A stretch of DNA of 64,000 nt from Tetranychus cinnabarinus (GCA_022266195.1 WHVY01000008.1:1798001-1862000); one strand, 5' to 3'. Positions 20,901 to 33,559 are shown, numbered from the stretch's first letter. Notes: generated by a model from the letters alone, not told the origin. Numbers and translations: made by a program.

Positions 20901-23900
20901 TTTAACTGAACCCCTTCCCAACTATCCGCTCAAACCTGGAGTTAGCCTTCCCTCTCCAAATGCATTAATGAGAAAGATATTGATTAAAAATAAGAAGAAA
21001 CACTCGAAAAAAAGGAAACACAAGCGAGGTTCCAATATTACTACAGGCACTTCAACCACGTCCAATGTTGCTTTAAGTTCCGGTGATGTTCTTAGTAGTG
21101 TTAGTGGACCCACAACCCGAGCCGATGTAACATCAACAGTATCTTCAAGTGACACCCTAGCCACAATAACTTCAGGTCTTCCACTTTCCACACCGGAACG
21201 ACGTTTAACGCTTCAACCAAACAACAGTGATGAATCAAGTACACTTGAACGTGAAGATTCCTCCCAAATAGCTGATTATGATGATTGCCTTACTGGTCAA
21301 ACCGGAGGAGTCTCTGGCTCAGGGGCCACTCAACAAGGGACAGTAACCAATAACAATAAAAGGATTCCACCAAGTTGTGATATAGAGAATGATAATGATT
21401 CCGATTCTAGTCTGGACGATGAAGATGCAGGCCCACCAAGTGAAGCAGGCGGAGGTACCTCTGGAGGTTCAATTGGTGAACAAATAGACGGTGATGTCGT
21501 CAAGGAAGCTGAAGCATGTGATGATATGTCCGCTATCGTTAACTATATCCAACCAGTTAATTTTGTTTCATTTGAACATTCAGAAAGTAAGTAATTAAGT
21601 TTACTTATTAACTCTGTAGTTGTTGTTGTTTTTTGTCTTTATACCTTTTCCTTTACATTTTATTACAATGTGTAAAAACAACATTGAATCAATCAGGTAG
21701 AACTAAAATAGCTTCAATTTACATAATCATTTCCTAAATTAATTAACATTAATTATCATTAACATATTAACTCTCTATTAACTTTTTTTTCACCATTTCT
21801 TTTTTTCTCTATTTACTTTTCAGAACGCAATAGAAGCTATGAAATATCTTCATTCGTTGAAGCAACAGCAACAAACTATTTAAAAGAAAGACCAGTAGAT
21901 TTCGTCAAGTAAGTTAATATTCATCACCTGAAAAGTTCCAAAAAAATGATTGGCAAAATTAAGCACTTTGTAGTTGACAGTTAACTACCTTATCAATCTT
22001 TCAACTCGTATTCATCCACTAAAGTCTCTTTAATTATTCACAGCGAAAAGCCTTCGACATAAAAAAAACCCAATTTTGAGTAAATGCATGTTCAAGATTA
22101 AGAGCATGTATAAGATGCTACAGATGGTAAAGAAGAGTTCTGATAAAATAGCGAAACTCAATTAACAGACAAAAAAAGTATTACAAAAATAATGATCATT
22201 TCAGGGAATAGAATGCATTATTTACTCTAAAACTAAATGGTTATTGAATTTTGTATTTACTTCTGTTAATATTATTGTTAACATTTTTTTTTAATTTCAC
22301 CTAAAACATTGGTAAAAGATTAGCTGACGAAAAGGATTTTCATTTTGATAAATTGAATAAAGGTGTGCAATTGATGATAACTTTTACCTTGCTCATCATA
22401 ATGGAAACTTGTGTTTATATATAATATTATTTCAAGTCTTTTTTTCTTCATTTCTTTCATCTTATTCTTGATCATCTCTTTCATCTTGCTGGGTTCATAG
22501 AGATATTATTTTATTTCATTTTCTTGCCTGAAAAGTTACAGGGTTATGTTATCTGGTGTCGAAAAAACAAGCTAATGTAATTTTTATGATAAAAAATATA
22601 CCCAAATATCTTAAATCTATCTTTCACTTTTTATTTATTTTCCTTTTCTTCTATTAACCTGACGATCATCATCAACCTGATCATCTTCATCATCTACCTT
22701 GCAGCCTAAACAAAGTTCAGTTAAGCCGAATCTATCCGAAAGGAACTCGAGTAGATTCAAGTAACTATATGCCTCAAGTCTTTTGGAATGCTGGTTGTCA
22801 AATGGTTGCCCTTAATTTTCAAACTTTAGGTAAGTTGATTTCAAAAGTTTAGTAAAATGCTCAACATTTCCACCATAACTTTGGTTTTATCAGAGGAAGA
22901 AAAAGAGAAAAAAATTCCCCAAAATCAACAGAAGAAGAAGAAAAAAATCCTTTAAAAATAAAAGTCAAAATAATAATGGTAAAGAAGATGAAGAAAAGGA
23001 AGAAGAAAAGGCAAGAGAATGATGATGAAGCAAAATGGGAATCTTGAAATTTTACTCCAACATTTCCTGTCAACTTTTCATTTTTGCTTCTTTCTCAATT
23101 CATCATCCTTCGTCTATGAACAGTTTTCACCAGAGATGATTCCTATGATGAGAATCGTCCTGATGATCATTATCATGACCCTTCACTAATAACTCTTTAA
23201 CAGTACTCGATATAATTTCTTGTTCTCTCACACTTTTCCATCCATTTCTCAGTTCTATTCATTAAACTCTATCAACATTGACTTACATAACTTGTGTACA
23301 GACTCAATATAATAACATATAAACATCATCATTACTATTTTTTTCTGCTGCCTTCCCTTTTCATCTTCACCTCCCATTTGCATCTTCATTGTATGCTGTC
23401 TCTGTCTTTATAACTATTATATCAAAAACGTCGAGGCTAACAGCTTGTAATATAATCAACTTCAAAAACTAGATTCCCATCTGAATTGCTAAATAGTCTT
23501 CAGTAGGAGTCCTTAAGCAAATATCAGTAGCAACATTCATTTCCAACTGAGCTCTCAACGCTATTTTTTTACATATTAACCCATTTTTATCTGTAAATTT
23601 ATCATCATCTTTACTTTTATCCTTTACCCTTTCATTTTTCACTCATCAACAGTAATAGCATCATCATCATAATCATAACCATTATTATTTTGCATCTTTT
23701 TGCTAAACATTTCACACATGATAAGCAATCTTGATAACTAAATCCAACTTTTTTTTATTGCATCAAATCTTTTAATTATCAGCTTACAGGAATACAAATA
23801 TCATATATTATTTCATGTTTGTCCATTATTAATGCATCACATACAAATAGCAAACAATTTACAGGTTTATCTATTATTTCTCAACAATCGTGTACATCTT

Positions 23901-26900
23901 ATTTTGTTACGTGATGATAAAGTTAATTCACAGGTTATTCCTCTTCTTTCTTTCCTTATTCAGAATCGAGTAAATCTTTTTATTTTTTTTCAGTTTAAAT
24001 CTTCCTTCTATCATGAACTCGTCTCTCCATTTTGTCGAGTTGTATGCATTTGAATCACTTTACAAAAATTTGTTGCATTTTCAACAAATGTCTCTCTCTA
24101 AATTCAGGGAATGATAAGTAAAGAAATAGATGGTTCTACACTTGATTCCTTTCCATTCCTATAAGAATCTCTTCTTATTCAATAATCGTGTGTCGATCAA
24201 TAACCTTTCCTGTCTTCTTCTCTCTTTCTCTTTCCTTCCTTAACCTTCATCCACCCCTTTCCTCCCTCTTTTCCTCTTCTCTTTCCTCTTCTCTTTCTCC
24301 TCCTTTTTTTCAAGTTTCTCTTCCTTTTCATATCTCACAATAAATTACATGTTATACACGTTAATCTCCATTCCAAAGCCTTTCATATCTTTCCATGTCC
24401 ATTGTGACGACACTGAAAATGGTGCACATTTTACCGTCTCCGTCTGGTTTGAATGAAATGAAATTGATAAACTGGGAATGATTGTAATTTGCTATTGATC
24501 TTATGCGCTTCAATTGATCTTCAACTTGTTAAATAAACTGTCTCTAGATACTGAAAGGATTACAGTTGTCATAGTTACTGTCTAGTGTGGGAGTCATTTG
24601 GGTGATGCTGCAGGGTTGAATAGGATTATTGCTGCTGGGAACCAAATTATCTTACCATGAACATCGAGAAACTGAAAGGGAGTTGAAAAGAGCTGAAGAA
24701 GAGGAAAAATTCAGAATAAAATAGGAATCATTGAGATTTACTGGGAAACTTTTGCCTAAATTCTCACACTAATTAAATGCATTTCTCTTCACAATTTGGT
24801 TTTGCCTTTTTTACCTCTTCATCTTCATCATCTTCATCATCATCTCTCTGCTATTTTATCACATTTCTGTATATTCTAATCTTACAATTACAATTTTATT
24901 CTTTTATTTATTTATTTTACTCTCTCTCTCTACCTTTAACCCTTTTCAATCGTAGATCTCGGGATGCAATTAAATCTAGGAATTTTTGAATATAATGGAA
25001 GAAGTGGTTACCTTTTAAAACCTGATTTCATGAATCGTTTAGATAAGAAATTTGATCCTTTCACCGAATCAACTGTTGATGGGATAATTGCGGGAACAGT
25101 TTCGGTTAAGGTAAGTTTCTCTTGGAATAACATGTTAACTTTATTTAAGCTTTTCTTTGACGGTAAAATTAACTTTTATAGGTAAGTTAATTAATTTAAA
25201 ATCCATTACCAAACATGATTAATTGTTTCCTATCATTGATTAATTTAATGATTCATTTCCCATTTAATGTTACCGTCAAAAGAAATGCTTACTATGTAAA
25301 ATTTAACCTTTGTTTTGTTTATGTTTTGCAACAAGTTTTAATGATTTATTTTTCTTTCTCTCCATCTTTTAATATCTGTTAATATTTCCGGATATATTCA
25401 GATTATTTCAGGTATCTTTCTTAGTGATAAAAGAACGGGAACCTTCGTAGAAGTGGATATGTTTGGGTTACCCGCGGACACGGTTCGCCGAAAAAGAACC
25501 AAAACCGTGCCTAACAATGGAATTAATCCAATCTATGACGATGAGCCTTTTATATTTAAGAAAATTGTTCTTCCTGATTTAGCCTGTCTTCGGGTTTCTG
25601 CCTATGAAGAAGGTGGTAAACTAATTGGTCACAGAATTCTTCCTGTTGTCGGACTTAGACCCGGTTACCGTCACATAGCCTTACGCAATGAGTCTGGCCA
25701 ATCATTAACTCTTCCTACTCTTTTTGTCCATATAACTGTTAAAGATTATGTTCCTGATGGTTTGTCCGAATTGGCTGATGCACTGGCTAACCCAATAGCT
25801 TACCAATCAATGGCTCATAAACGAGCCAAACAACTGTTAGCCTTGACAGATGAGAAAGAAGAAGATAGCGTTGACGGTGTTTCAGGGACAGGACCAAGTT
25901 CAGGCTCTGGACTCACTAATGCAGCTACAACTTCTGCCAAAGTGGTGGTTACCGCTGATTCTAGTGAACGAAAGAGTAATGTAACAGATGATGGTAGACG
26001 CACATCGACCGGGCTATTTGGTTCATCATCTTCTAAACATGAATCCATGAATGGAACCGTTTCTGCCACACCTGGTCGCAATGCTACAACCTCATCCTCT
26101 GTAGCTCATTCAAGTCAAATAGTCTCCTCATCACCAGCTCATCCTTCATCAGTGCCTCCATTGATCCGTCAAGATACCATTTCATTAAGGAAAAACCAAT
26201 CAGTTCGCAGTTTGTCAGACGAAGCAGCGTCTGAGAAAATGGTTTATCTGTTGGAAATTGAGGCAGAAAACTTTGAACCCGAGTCACTTGAAGCTCTTAA
26301 ACAGCACAAAGATGTTGTCAAAGTAACACGTAAACTGGAAGAAGAGTTAGCATCATTACGGAAGAAGTTTGAAAAAACGAAAGCAAAAGAAGTGGATGTT
26401 ACCCAGAAAAAGGAGGATAAAATAATGGGCTCACAAAGTAAACAACGATATGTTTTAGGGAAAAAATTATCTCGAAAACCTTCATCAACGGATGCAAGAA
26501 GTATGATGAAACGCTTAAGTGAAGTTGACCTGCAGCAAACAAGCTCTGAAAAAGCAGAGAAACTGGAAGAATTACATCGGACTCTGTCTGAATCCATGGT
26601 GAAAATTATCCTGGAACAGTATCAAATTGAAAAAAATCTTCTTGACAAGTATCATGAAAAGTATTATGCAGCCCTGGAAGTAGCTATGCAAACATCTCAA
26701 TCCAACCAGGAACAAGAATTACAAAAGTTACACAGTCGCGATGTAAACAGTTTACAGCGACGAATTGATGCTCAGATCAAGGAAGTAATAAACAGTTCTG
26801 GTAAAAAGTTCAAGGATAAAAATGAAGCCAATCGAGTTAGACGGGAACAGCAATCACGTCTTGTTGATCAAGCAGTTATTGAAAGGCAACGTCTTGATAG

Positions 26901-27087
26901 TATTTTGAAAAAGCGTAAAGCTGAATTGGCCACTAGACATAAACTAATTCAGAAGGAATTGACAGAGGATAAGTTGAAAGCAAAAGAAAACCTTGATCAT
27001 GAATATCAAGCCAAGTGTGACGCTTTACAGGAAGAGTTTAGATCGAATACAAATTTATTTATGGAAAATTGGACTTTAAAAAAGTGA
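17922..27087 (+). CDS. Phospholipase C beta (Plc21C/PLCB1 type)
   Basis: Eight coding exons: 17922-18020, 18229-18836, 19407-19600, 20459-21586, 21824-21908, 22705-22829, 24956-25110, 25402-27087; 1359 residues. It hydrolyses PIP2 to IP3 and diacylglycerol at the plasma membrane downstream of Gq. Order: PH domain, EF hands (~150-320), X box with HYFINSSHNTYLTGHQLTGKSS (catalytic H344, second histidine H391 in THGYT, E374/D376), a ~180-residue Ser/Thr-rich then acidic linker, Y box (SRIYPKGTRVDSSNY), C2 domain (ISGIFLSDKRTG) and a long C-terminal coiled coil (~1040-1359) that binds Gq. The X box resembles Drosophila Plc21C rather than NorpA. The exon 4 acceptor at 20458 is preferred over 20470 because it restores four residues before DGFLRYLMSDD. 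Confidence 0.95.
20429..20444. repeat. AT dinucleotide repeat
   Basis: Eight AT units within the third PLC beta intron, 13 bp upstream of the exon 4 acceptor. The run may weaken the polypyrimidine tract, which fits the presence of two closely spaced acceptors. Confidence 0.85.
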
Positions 27088-29176
27088 ATGAAAAGCCATT
27101 AAATTAACGCATAAACTACGTGTACGCAACAAAAGAGAAACAGTTTTAAACATAATTGAATTCGCACACATTGAAACAGGGAAAAGTGTTCGCAACTTTA
27201 ACCCGTCAGCAACAAGCAACCATCATCAGAGACACAATCCATAATGTACGATAAAATTTAATCATGTCAAAGGAAAATGATTATCTCATAATATGAACTG
27301 ATTTTTAATCTTTTAACTCATTCACTTGATTGTTTTTGTCATGTAATGATGATGATGAAGGATACAGTCAAAAAGTCTTGTCTATTTGTTATCATTGAGC
27401 ATTTACAAAAAAACAAAACTGCAAGAAAAAAAAATCGAGATGAATGAAAAAGTAAAAAAAGGCAACTCAAATGCGCAATTAATTTTTGTTAGCAACAAAA
27501 ATAACCAATCAACCAACTAATCAGTTACATCAAGAATTGTCTTGATGATGTTGAATACACAAAAAAGTCATAATTGATTTAATTTATAGCTTTGTTTTTT
27601 GTAATCCAAGTTTTCCTTCGCCCTTTTAACTCTTCCTTAAAGATGACAAAAAGAATGTTGATTTTTTAGTTCGTTTTTCGATGATTCTATTAATAATAGA
27701 TGTCAATTAAGTTGATGCAAGCAATTAGCTCCTTTCAATTCATCTGGTAACAAAAGATGAAACATAATGTTGATCTCTTAATCCCCAATAATCTTTCAAT
27801 CATTGCTCTCTTTCCCTCTCCTTCCTTTACTATTGTGATCATTAATTAAAAAGGTGTTAAATCCCTAATTTCAACTATTTTGTGCTCACTACTACGTAAT
27901 TGTTAAATATATCCTATTATACCTTTAAATCTGATCCTAATAAGAAAAAAAAGAGCAAAGAATATAATCATTCCATTGCTTTGAACAAAACATGTAACCT
28001 TTTGTAGAGACGAATAAATTGTGACAAATCAAACAAAAAAACTTGATTAAATAAATGTCTGATTGTTTTTAGTTAATTATACAATTTTGTCATTTATTAA
28101 TAAACTTGTTTTCAAAGGGCATCCAAAAATGTCAAATTTCAAATCCATTTTTGTGTTTCTATCAAATTGTAACAAAAGGTAAATTTTACTTCCCAATCAG
28201 CCAAGTAGTCCTCTGCAAATCTGCATGATTTGGTAGACAAGAAGAATGATTTAGTCAATCAAATCAGTTAATAGCAAAGCTAAAAGTATATTTAAACGGA
28301 ATTTACTCGATGAAACGAGAAAATGTACAAAAAACACTCAAAAGCACTTTAATATGACATCAACAGTCGTGTACGAAGGATGGGAATACAAAAAACTACA
28401 GAAAAGAAGGAAATTATTTCTATTTCAATAATAGAGTTGAAAATTCAATTAAATTTCTGTCTATTTTTTGTATCTGACTAACTGTTTACTGAATTACTCG
28501 GGAAGCAGGGTTAATGTTACTTAAATACACAAAAAAATTTGTTCTGAATTTAATTAAATTAGGAATAAAAGGCATTAAACTTTAAATCTACCAAATAGAG
28601 ACATCTAGTTGTGTGAAAATTTAACAGATATTATCGATTGGCAAGTCTGTGAAGTTGAATAGACAAATTGTTCAAACTGAATTTTGATCGATCCAATTTA
28701 ACAATTTACTACAAAATTGACAATAATTTAACATTAATTCAAATGTCAACAAAGCTCATTTCTGATTTCCAAGTCAATTTTTGTGTGTTGATCATTTGAT
28801 GAGGAGGAAAATGTGATTCAAATCGTTTTTGTTGTTGAATACAATTGTTGAGCCAATCAAGCTGAACGTTGTGAATGAGTGATCATTTAAAGAGTGTAAG
28901 TTATATGAAGAATTTATTATATCTTCATTATTCTGTCAACAGGGTTAATCAATAATTAATAGATAAATAATACATAATCAGGGTGAAATAAATTAGGCAC
29001 AATAATTTTTTCTTTGAATACATTTGTTCATGGGAAACTGGCACAGACAATTGGATGATTGGGTTAGTAATGAATTAACGGAAATCTGGAACAATAATTA
29101 TTTCAATGTAACCACAGAGCGTTTAAAATGAAGATTAATCAAAAATTGATCAACAGACAATGATTAATAAATGTGA
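27088..29176. other. PLC beta 3' UTR and intergenic region
   Basis: No coding sequence recognised. The 5' part should be the PLC beta 3' UTR; an AATAAA at 28013-28018 is a candidate polyadenylation signal, which would make the UTR about 0.95 kb. The remainder is AT-rich, convergent with the small secreted gene on the minus strand. Confidence 0.5.
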
Positions 29177-30099
29177 TTACCACCAACCACCATGTTCACC
29201 CCCATAATGGTCATGCCTGTAAAGAGATGGTAAAAGAGTAAGAGATGAAAATGAAAAAAATAGTTAATTTAATCAAATATAATGCTCCATTGAGTTTCGA
29301 TTGTTAATTTAGATCGAGATTATTCTTTTGTACTGAATCAACTGATCGAAGAAACCAATGAATTAATTGTGAAGACTAGACAGAGTCGACCAAAATGAAA
29401 TGTTAATATACATTGTAATGTGGATGAAAAAAGGGCTGAAAAACCTTACCAATTGTCCTTTAAATTCCTTGAAATTCATATAACCAAAAGATAGTCCGCT
29501 ATGTTCGGGTGTTATGTGACCTTTAACATGAGTATTCCAAGTTTCATGAACCCTGGGTCTATAATCATGAGTACTGAGTTAACAATGGACGGTCAACAAA
29601 AAATATCAACATTTCATTTTCAAGTCGCACATCACTAACATCTTTCTCAATACAAATCAAATATGTAACCATTAAGACAACAATTAGACTTTAAGAGCAT
29701 TCTATTGACTGATTTTTACCCTAATTTGATTAATTGATTCTCAAGACAAATATTTTATTGCTTGATTGCGTTCAATTTTACTGTTCAGTCAACAAAGGCT
29801 CGCAAACTATTCCTAAATTACATTTTTACATTGAAAGGTTTAGTGATTTCTTCAAGAGGTTTCTCAATAGATTAGCAAGAATGAATTTGATAAGATCTAT
29901 GTTAGTGATTTAGTTACAATTTAGATAATTAATTTACTTACACGTAAGGATAATAGACGTAAGCAGGGGCATGTTCATGTTGACGTCCTAATAGGGAACC
30001 GATGAGAAGACCAGTCAAGAATTTTTTTGAAGCATAAGTTGTAACAATCAGGAAAAATAAAGAAACCAGAAAAATAAGATAAGACACTTTTGAAGTCAT
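29177..30099 (-). CDS. Small secreted protein with His/Trp-rich tail
   Basis: Not a family I recognise. Exon 1, 30099-29942, encodes a signal peptide (MTSKVSYLIFLVSLFFLIVTTYA), a short cationic/hydrophobic stretch (KKFLTGLLIGSLLGR) and HEHAPAYVYYPY, ending in phase 2. Splicing directly to the last exon, 29216-29177, gives HDHYGGEHGGWW and a stop: 65 residues, compositionally coherent. A possible cassette exon at 29581-29458 (124 bp, good acceptor and donor, fully open) would replace the tail with about 43 other residues ending GQLA. The His/Tyr/Gly composition suggests a secreted structural, metal-binding or antimicrobial peptide, but function is unknown. A TATA box lies about 110 bp upstream, unusual among genes here and typical of tissue-specific genes. 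Confidence 0.7.
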
Positions 30100-30206
30100 T
30101 GTGAGTTGATTGTTTGATTCCGTTGGTTTTGATCTGATTGAGGCAAATTCAATACTCTTGTTGGAGCTTTTGATTGAAACTGAAAACTAAATCAAGCCGC
30201 TTTTGA

Positions 30207-30214
30207 TTTATATA
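30207..30214 (-). promoter_or_regulatory. TATA box of the small secreted gene
   Basis: TATATAAA on the minus strand, 108 bp upstream of the start codon. It would place transcription start near 30180, leaving a 5' UTR of about 80 bases without intron. Confidence 0.6.
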
Positions 30215-30882
30215 CGATGAGTTTTTTTGGTCTGCTTTAATTTGATCAAACAGGCGGAGTTGATGACTAGTGTAAACCAAAAAAATTGTCAAAATATTGG
30301 CCGATTTGCTGGTTGTTGTTGTTGTTGAATGCAAGGTTATTTAACATATTCCAGGTCATATGTTTGATTAATTGATACGTCGATAACCCGAAAAATGAAA
30401 TGACTTAGCTCGACTTTTGATTTCAGGTCATCATTACTTGTAATTAACAGGATATTTAATACTCTTTCTTGACTCTCTTTTCACCTTCATCTTGTCCCTT
30501 CCATTGTTCACTCCGATAGTGTGACAGTTTTTAATAATAGTATTAGCAATCATTCAATTAGTGAATTACTGTAATCAAACAATTTTATTCATGTTGAACT
30601 GTTTGATTAACACGGGATGAAAGTCAACTGCGAACTCAGTGGTATGTGTGTGCACTCAACTTAAACCAATGCCAATTCAATTCCTAAAATTTTAATTATG
30701 TATCAAATCACTTTTATTTGATAATTTTGCTCAATAATCAATTAAATATGGTAATCAATTTTTCGTTTCGCCAGTTTATTAGACAGTCAACAACTGAAAA
30801 TAATGTTTTAAATAAAAAAAATAGTAAATAAAATATGATGAGTTAATGAGTAAATGTATTATCCTTCAAACATTAAGTTGAG
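30215..30882. other. Intergenic, upstream of small secreted gene
   Basis: Regulatory and intergenic sequence between two minus-strand genes; contains the 3' UTR of the BRCT gene near 30883. Nothing else recognised. Confidence 0.45.
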
Positions 30883-31964
30883 TCAAGCGGAAGAACCTTC
30901 CCAAAGAACGGGTAAGCTGACGCTGATTTCACTCGATTGGCTTGATTTGGTCATTGTTAAGGACAGCATTCCTTGAGGTTTCTTTTCATTTTGACTTTGA
31001 TTAGGTCGAGGTTTATGTAACGGTTGATTAGGTCGTTCAACTTGTCGATTCCCCAAATCTTTAAGTATGCTTTCAAATTCGTCGGCCTTTTGTTCAGCGA
31101 GGCTAACATCAGCGTCCTGTTTTTGTAGGCTTATTCTCGTGTCAGCCTTCTTATTTTGTTTATTATTGAATATATTTAACTTTGCTTTCTTCGACACAAA
31201 ATCGCCCATATTGGGAAACATATCACCTGATTTACGTTTACTTTGGTTCTGCAGACTTTCGGATAATTCATAATTTTTTGGCGGGTAATCCTCTTCCATT
31301 AAGGGAACTCCTTGTTGTATTGAGTCTAGAAACCAGTGAAAACTCACTTTTTTTATCGATGCATATTTCAGTGATAGATCATATTTTTTCCCTTCAGGAG
31401 CCATAACGACTAAATGAGTGACAACGGATGGGTTAAAATCGCCTGCATATTTGCCGCCATTTCTTTCAACCTTCTGCTTAATGAGTGATCTCTTTTCAAG
31501 CGGGACCTGTAGTCATAATGAACAATAAGTCAAGGAATTAGATATTTTGTCATTAAGTCAGATGCACATTTAAATATTGAAGTGTTAAAATTTACCATTG
31601 AAAAACAAATCGTGAAACCTTGAAAGAGAGGTAGCCTGAACCTTTGAAAAGATGGATGAGTTGCTGGGAGTATTTCACTTCCGCTTTGATTGTAAACAGC
31701 ATCGATCCATTTAGGTTCCATTAAAACTTTGGACAGTTTATGCTTTCGAACATATAATGATTTAGCTGTGGTCCAATCAAGAGTGATTAAATGGGTCACT
31801 TTTTTAGTCAATCCATCTTTTAATTTACCACCCATTTTCTTTACCTTGATTTGAAGATCTTCCCTTTTTTTGTCATCAGTTAGATGACTGAATGTCAAGA
31901 CACAATTGCTGAAACATCTAGCCAAATCCGAACGAGGAATGATGGTTAAAGCATCCGACCCCAT
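30883..31964 (-). CDS. Two-BRCT protein similar to TopBP1 N-terminus
   Basis: Two exons, 31964-31596 and 31506-30883, phase 0; 330 residues. Two tandem BRCT domains fill residues ~16-205: BRCT-a with KKMGGKLKDGLTKKVTHLIT and PKWIDAVY; BRCT-b with FQGFTICFS, RNGGKYAGDF, VTHLVV and SFHWFLDSIQQG. The layout and the GKKYDLSLKYASIKKVSFHW segment resemble BRCT1-2 of TopBP1/Mus101, which read phosphopeptides on RAD9 and Treslin in checkpoint signalling and origin firing. The remaining ~125 residues are Lys/Gln-rich and of low complexity. TopBP1 is normally ~1400-1500 residues with many BRCTs, so this is either a truncated paralogue or a distinct two-BRCT protein. It is divergently paired with UTP3. 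Confidence 0.8.
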
Positions 31965-32254
31965 GACGAACTTTTAACAATAAATAAATAAAATAATTAA
32001 CTAAAAAATATAAACTTCAAAGAAGCTGTTAAAGAGTGAAGAATAGTTGGCAAGAATAACAACATTATTCTTTGGACTATGCAATAATCGCAATGTATTT
32101 CAATAACATCGATAGTATCGAACATCTCACATGTGGTTTTATTTGGATTGTTTTCAATTTAAAGCTGCTTAAGCCTTAAGCTCTATGTACTAATGTTTGT
32201 TTGAGTCTATTTTTATTAATTTGTTAATTATCGATTGTGTTTAGTGATATTAAA
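31965..32254. promoter_or_regulatory. Shared bidirectional promoter, BRCT gene/UTP3
   Basis: 290 bp separate the two divergent start codons. No TATA box is obvious. Inferred from layout only. Confidence 0.6.
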
Positions 32255-33559
32255 ATGGCGTTCAATAGTTCTAGTGACGATGTAATTCCAGTATCTGGTT
32301 TTGCTTCGGACGATGATGGAGAAGAAAATTCAAATGCGTCAGTTTCTTCCGATAGTGATGATCAAGGAATAAGTTCCAAAGCATGGGGTAAGAAAAAGTC
32401 CGTCTATTTTGGTACCAATTATGTGGATAAAGATTTCAGAAAGACCACTCAAGAAGAGGAAGATCTTGCTAAGGATGAAGAAGAGGAAGCCAAAATGATT
32501 CAACAAAGAATTTTGAAAGAAATTCAAGAGGATGACTTGGATCTCGACTGGTTACCCGATATTAAGGAAGCTGGAGAAACTTTACAAGAAGTTGAAATAG
32601 ACATCGATTCTCTTTCAAAGAAGGAAAAGAATGAACTTCTCATGAAAACGGCTCCTGAGTTACCAAATCTGGTCGAGGATTTCAAAAAAAGTTTGGCTGA
32701 AATGGAGAAGCACAAAAAGGTGCTAAACTACTCCAATGTGGATAATATCGAAGCTTATAAATTAAGTTTACCTTTTAGGTTATTCAAGACTAAATTCAAT
32801 CTTTTGAATTGTTATTGTATGAACATAAGTTTTTATCTTCTTCTCAAATCCAAGGGAAAATCGACAGTGAACCATCCTTGTGCTTCCAATTTAGTCAAAC
32901 TAAAGAAAACCATTCTTAATGTTGAGAAAATCGAGAACAAAAAACAGTTTAAAGCTATGGTTAAAGGATTCTTGGCAAAGATCGCTACCAAAAGTAAAAT
33001 TATAATGAATGAAGAACCTGAAGATGAAGAAATGGACCTCAGAGATTATGATGATGACAGAACTAATCAAGTCGAGCAAGACAATGAAAATGAGGATGCA
33101 GAGCAAGACAAAGATGAAACTGTCAATTCCAATCCACAAGATGAACAAGATATTGAACTTGTTGAATATGGTGATCTTAGAGAACAAGTAGAAAGTGAAG
33201 AAGACCAATTCGATGAGGACCTGGATGAAGAAGAAGAAGACGAGGACGAGCAAGAAGAAGAGGATGAAGACGAAGATGAAATCAATGTTAAGCTAGATGC
33301 CAATGACGAAGAAGATGATAAAATGGATGATTCGGGAGTTAGAAGACCAATCAACTACCAAATTGCCAAAAATAAAGGACTTACTCCTAAAAAGAGAAAA
33401 GATCAGCGTAACCCGAGAGTGGCACATCGAAGAAAGTTCAAGAAAGCTAAAGCGCGTAGGAAAGGACAAGTCAGAGAACCTAGAAAAGAAATCAAAAAAT
33501 ATGCTGGTGAAATATCTGGAATTAGAAGTACGACTGTTAAAAGTATCAAATTTAAATAG
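32255..33559 (+). CDS. UTP3: UTP3/SAS10, small-subunit processome component
   Basis: Single-exon CDS of 434 residues starting at MAFNSSSDD; an upstream in-frame GTG is ignored. The N-terminus is acidic, the middle (~115-260) carries the Sas10/Utp3/C1D domain (LPNLVEDFKKSLAEMEKHKKVL, NISFYLLLKSKGKSTVNHP), then a very acidic low-complexity block (~265-370, Asp/Glu runs), then the diagnostic SAS10 C-terminus RPINYQIAKNKGLTPKKRKD...NPRVAHRRKFKKAKARRKG. The protein acts in the nucleolus in 18S rRNA processing. Lack of introns is notable beside the multi-intron neighbours but the frame is intact. EXOSC10, whose cofactor is the related C1D, is in the same window; no direct linkage is implied. Confidence 0.95.
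   Translation: MAFNSSSDDVIPVSGFASDDDGEENSNASVSSDSDDQGISSKAWGKKKSVYFGTNYVDKDFRKTTQEEEDLAKDEEEEAKMIQQRILKEIQEDDLDLDWLPDIKEAGETLQEVEIDIDSLSKKEKNELLMKTAPELPNLVEDFKKSLAEMEKHKKVLNYSNVDNIEAYKLSLPFRLFKTKFNLLNCYCMNISFYLLLKSKGKSTVNHPCASNLVKLKKTILNVEKIENKKQFKAMVKGFLAKIATKSKIIMNEEPEDEEMDLRDYDDDRTNQVEQDNENEDAEQDKDETVNSNPQDEQDIELVEYGDLREQVESEEDQFDEDLDEEEEDEDEQEEEDEDEDEINVKLDANDEEDDKMDDSGVRRPINYQIAKNKGLTPKKRKDQRNPRVAHRRKFKKAKARRKGQVREPRKEIKKYAGEISGIRSTTVKSIKFK

Noticed and set aside
32900..33354. Antisense Ser-rich and hydrophobic frames across UTP3
   Set aside because: They mirror the acidic GAA/GAT codon runs of UTP3 on the other strand.
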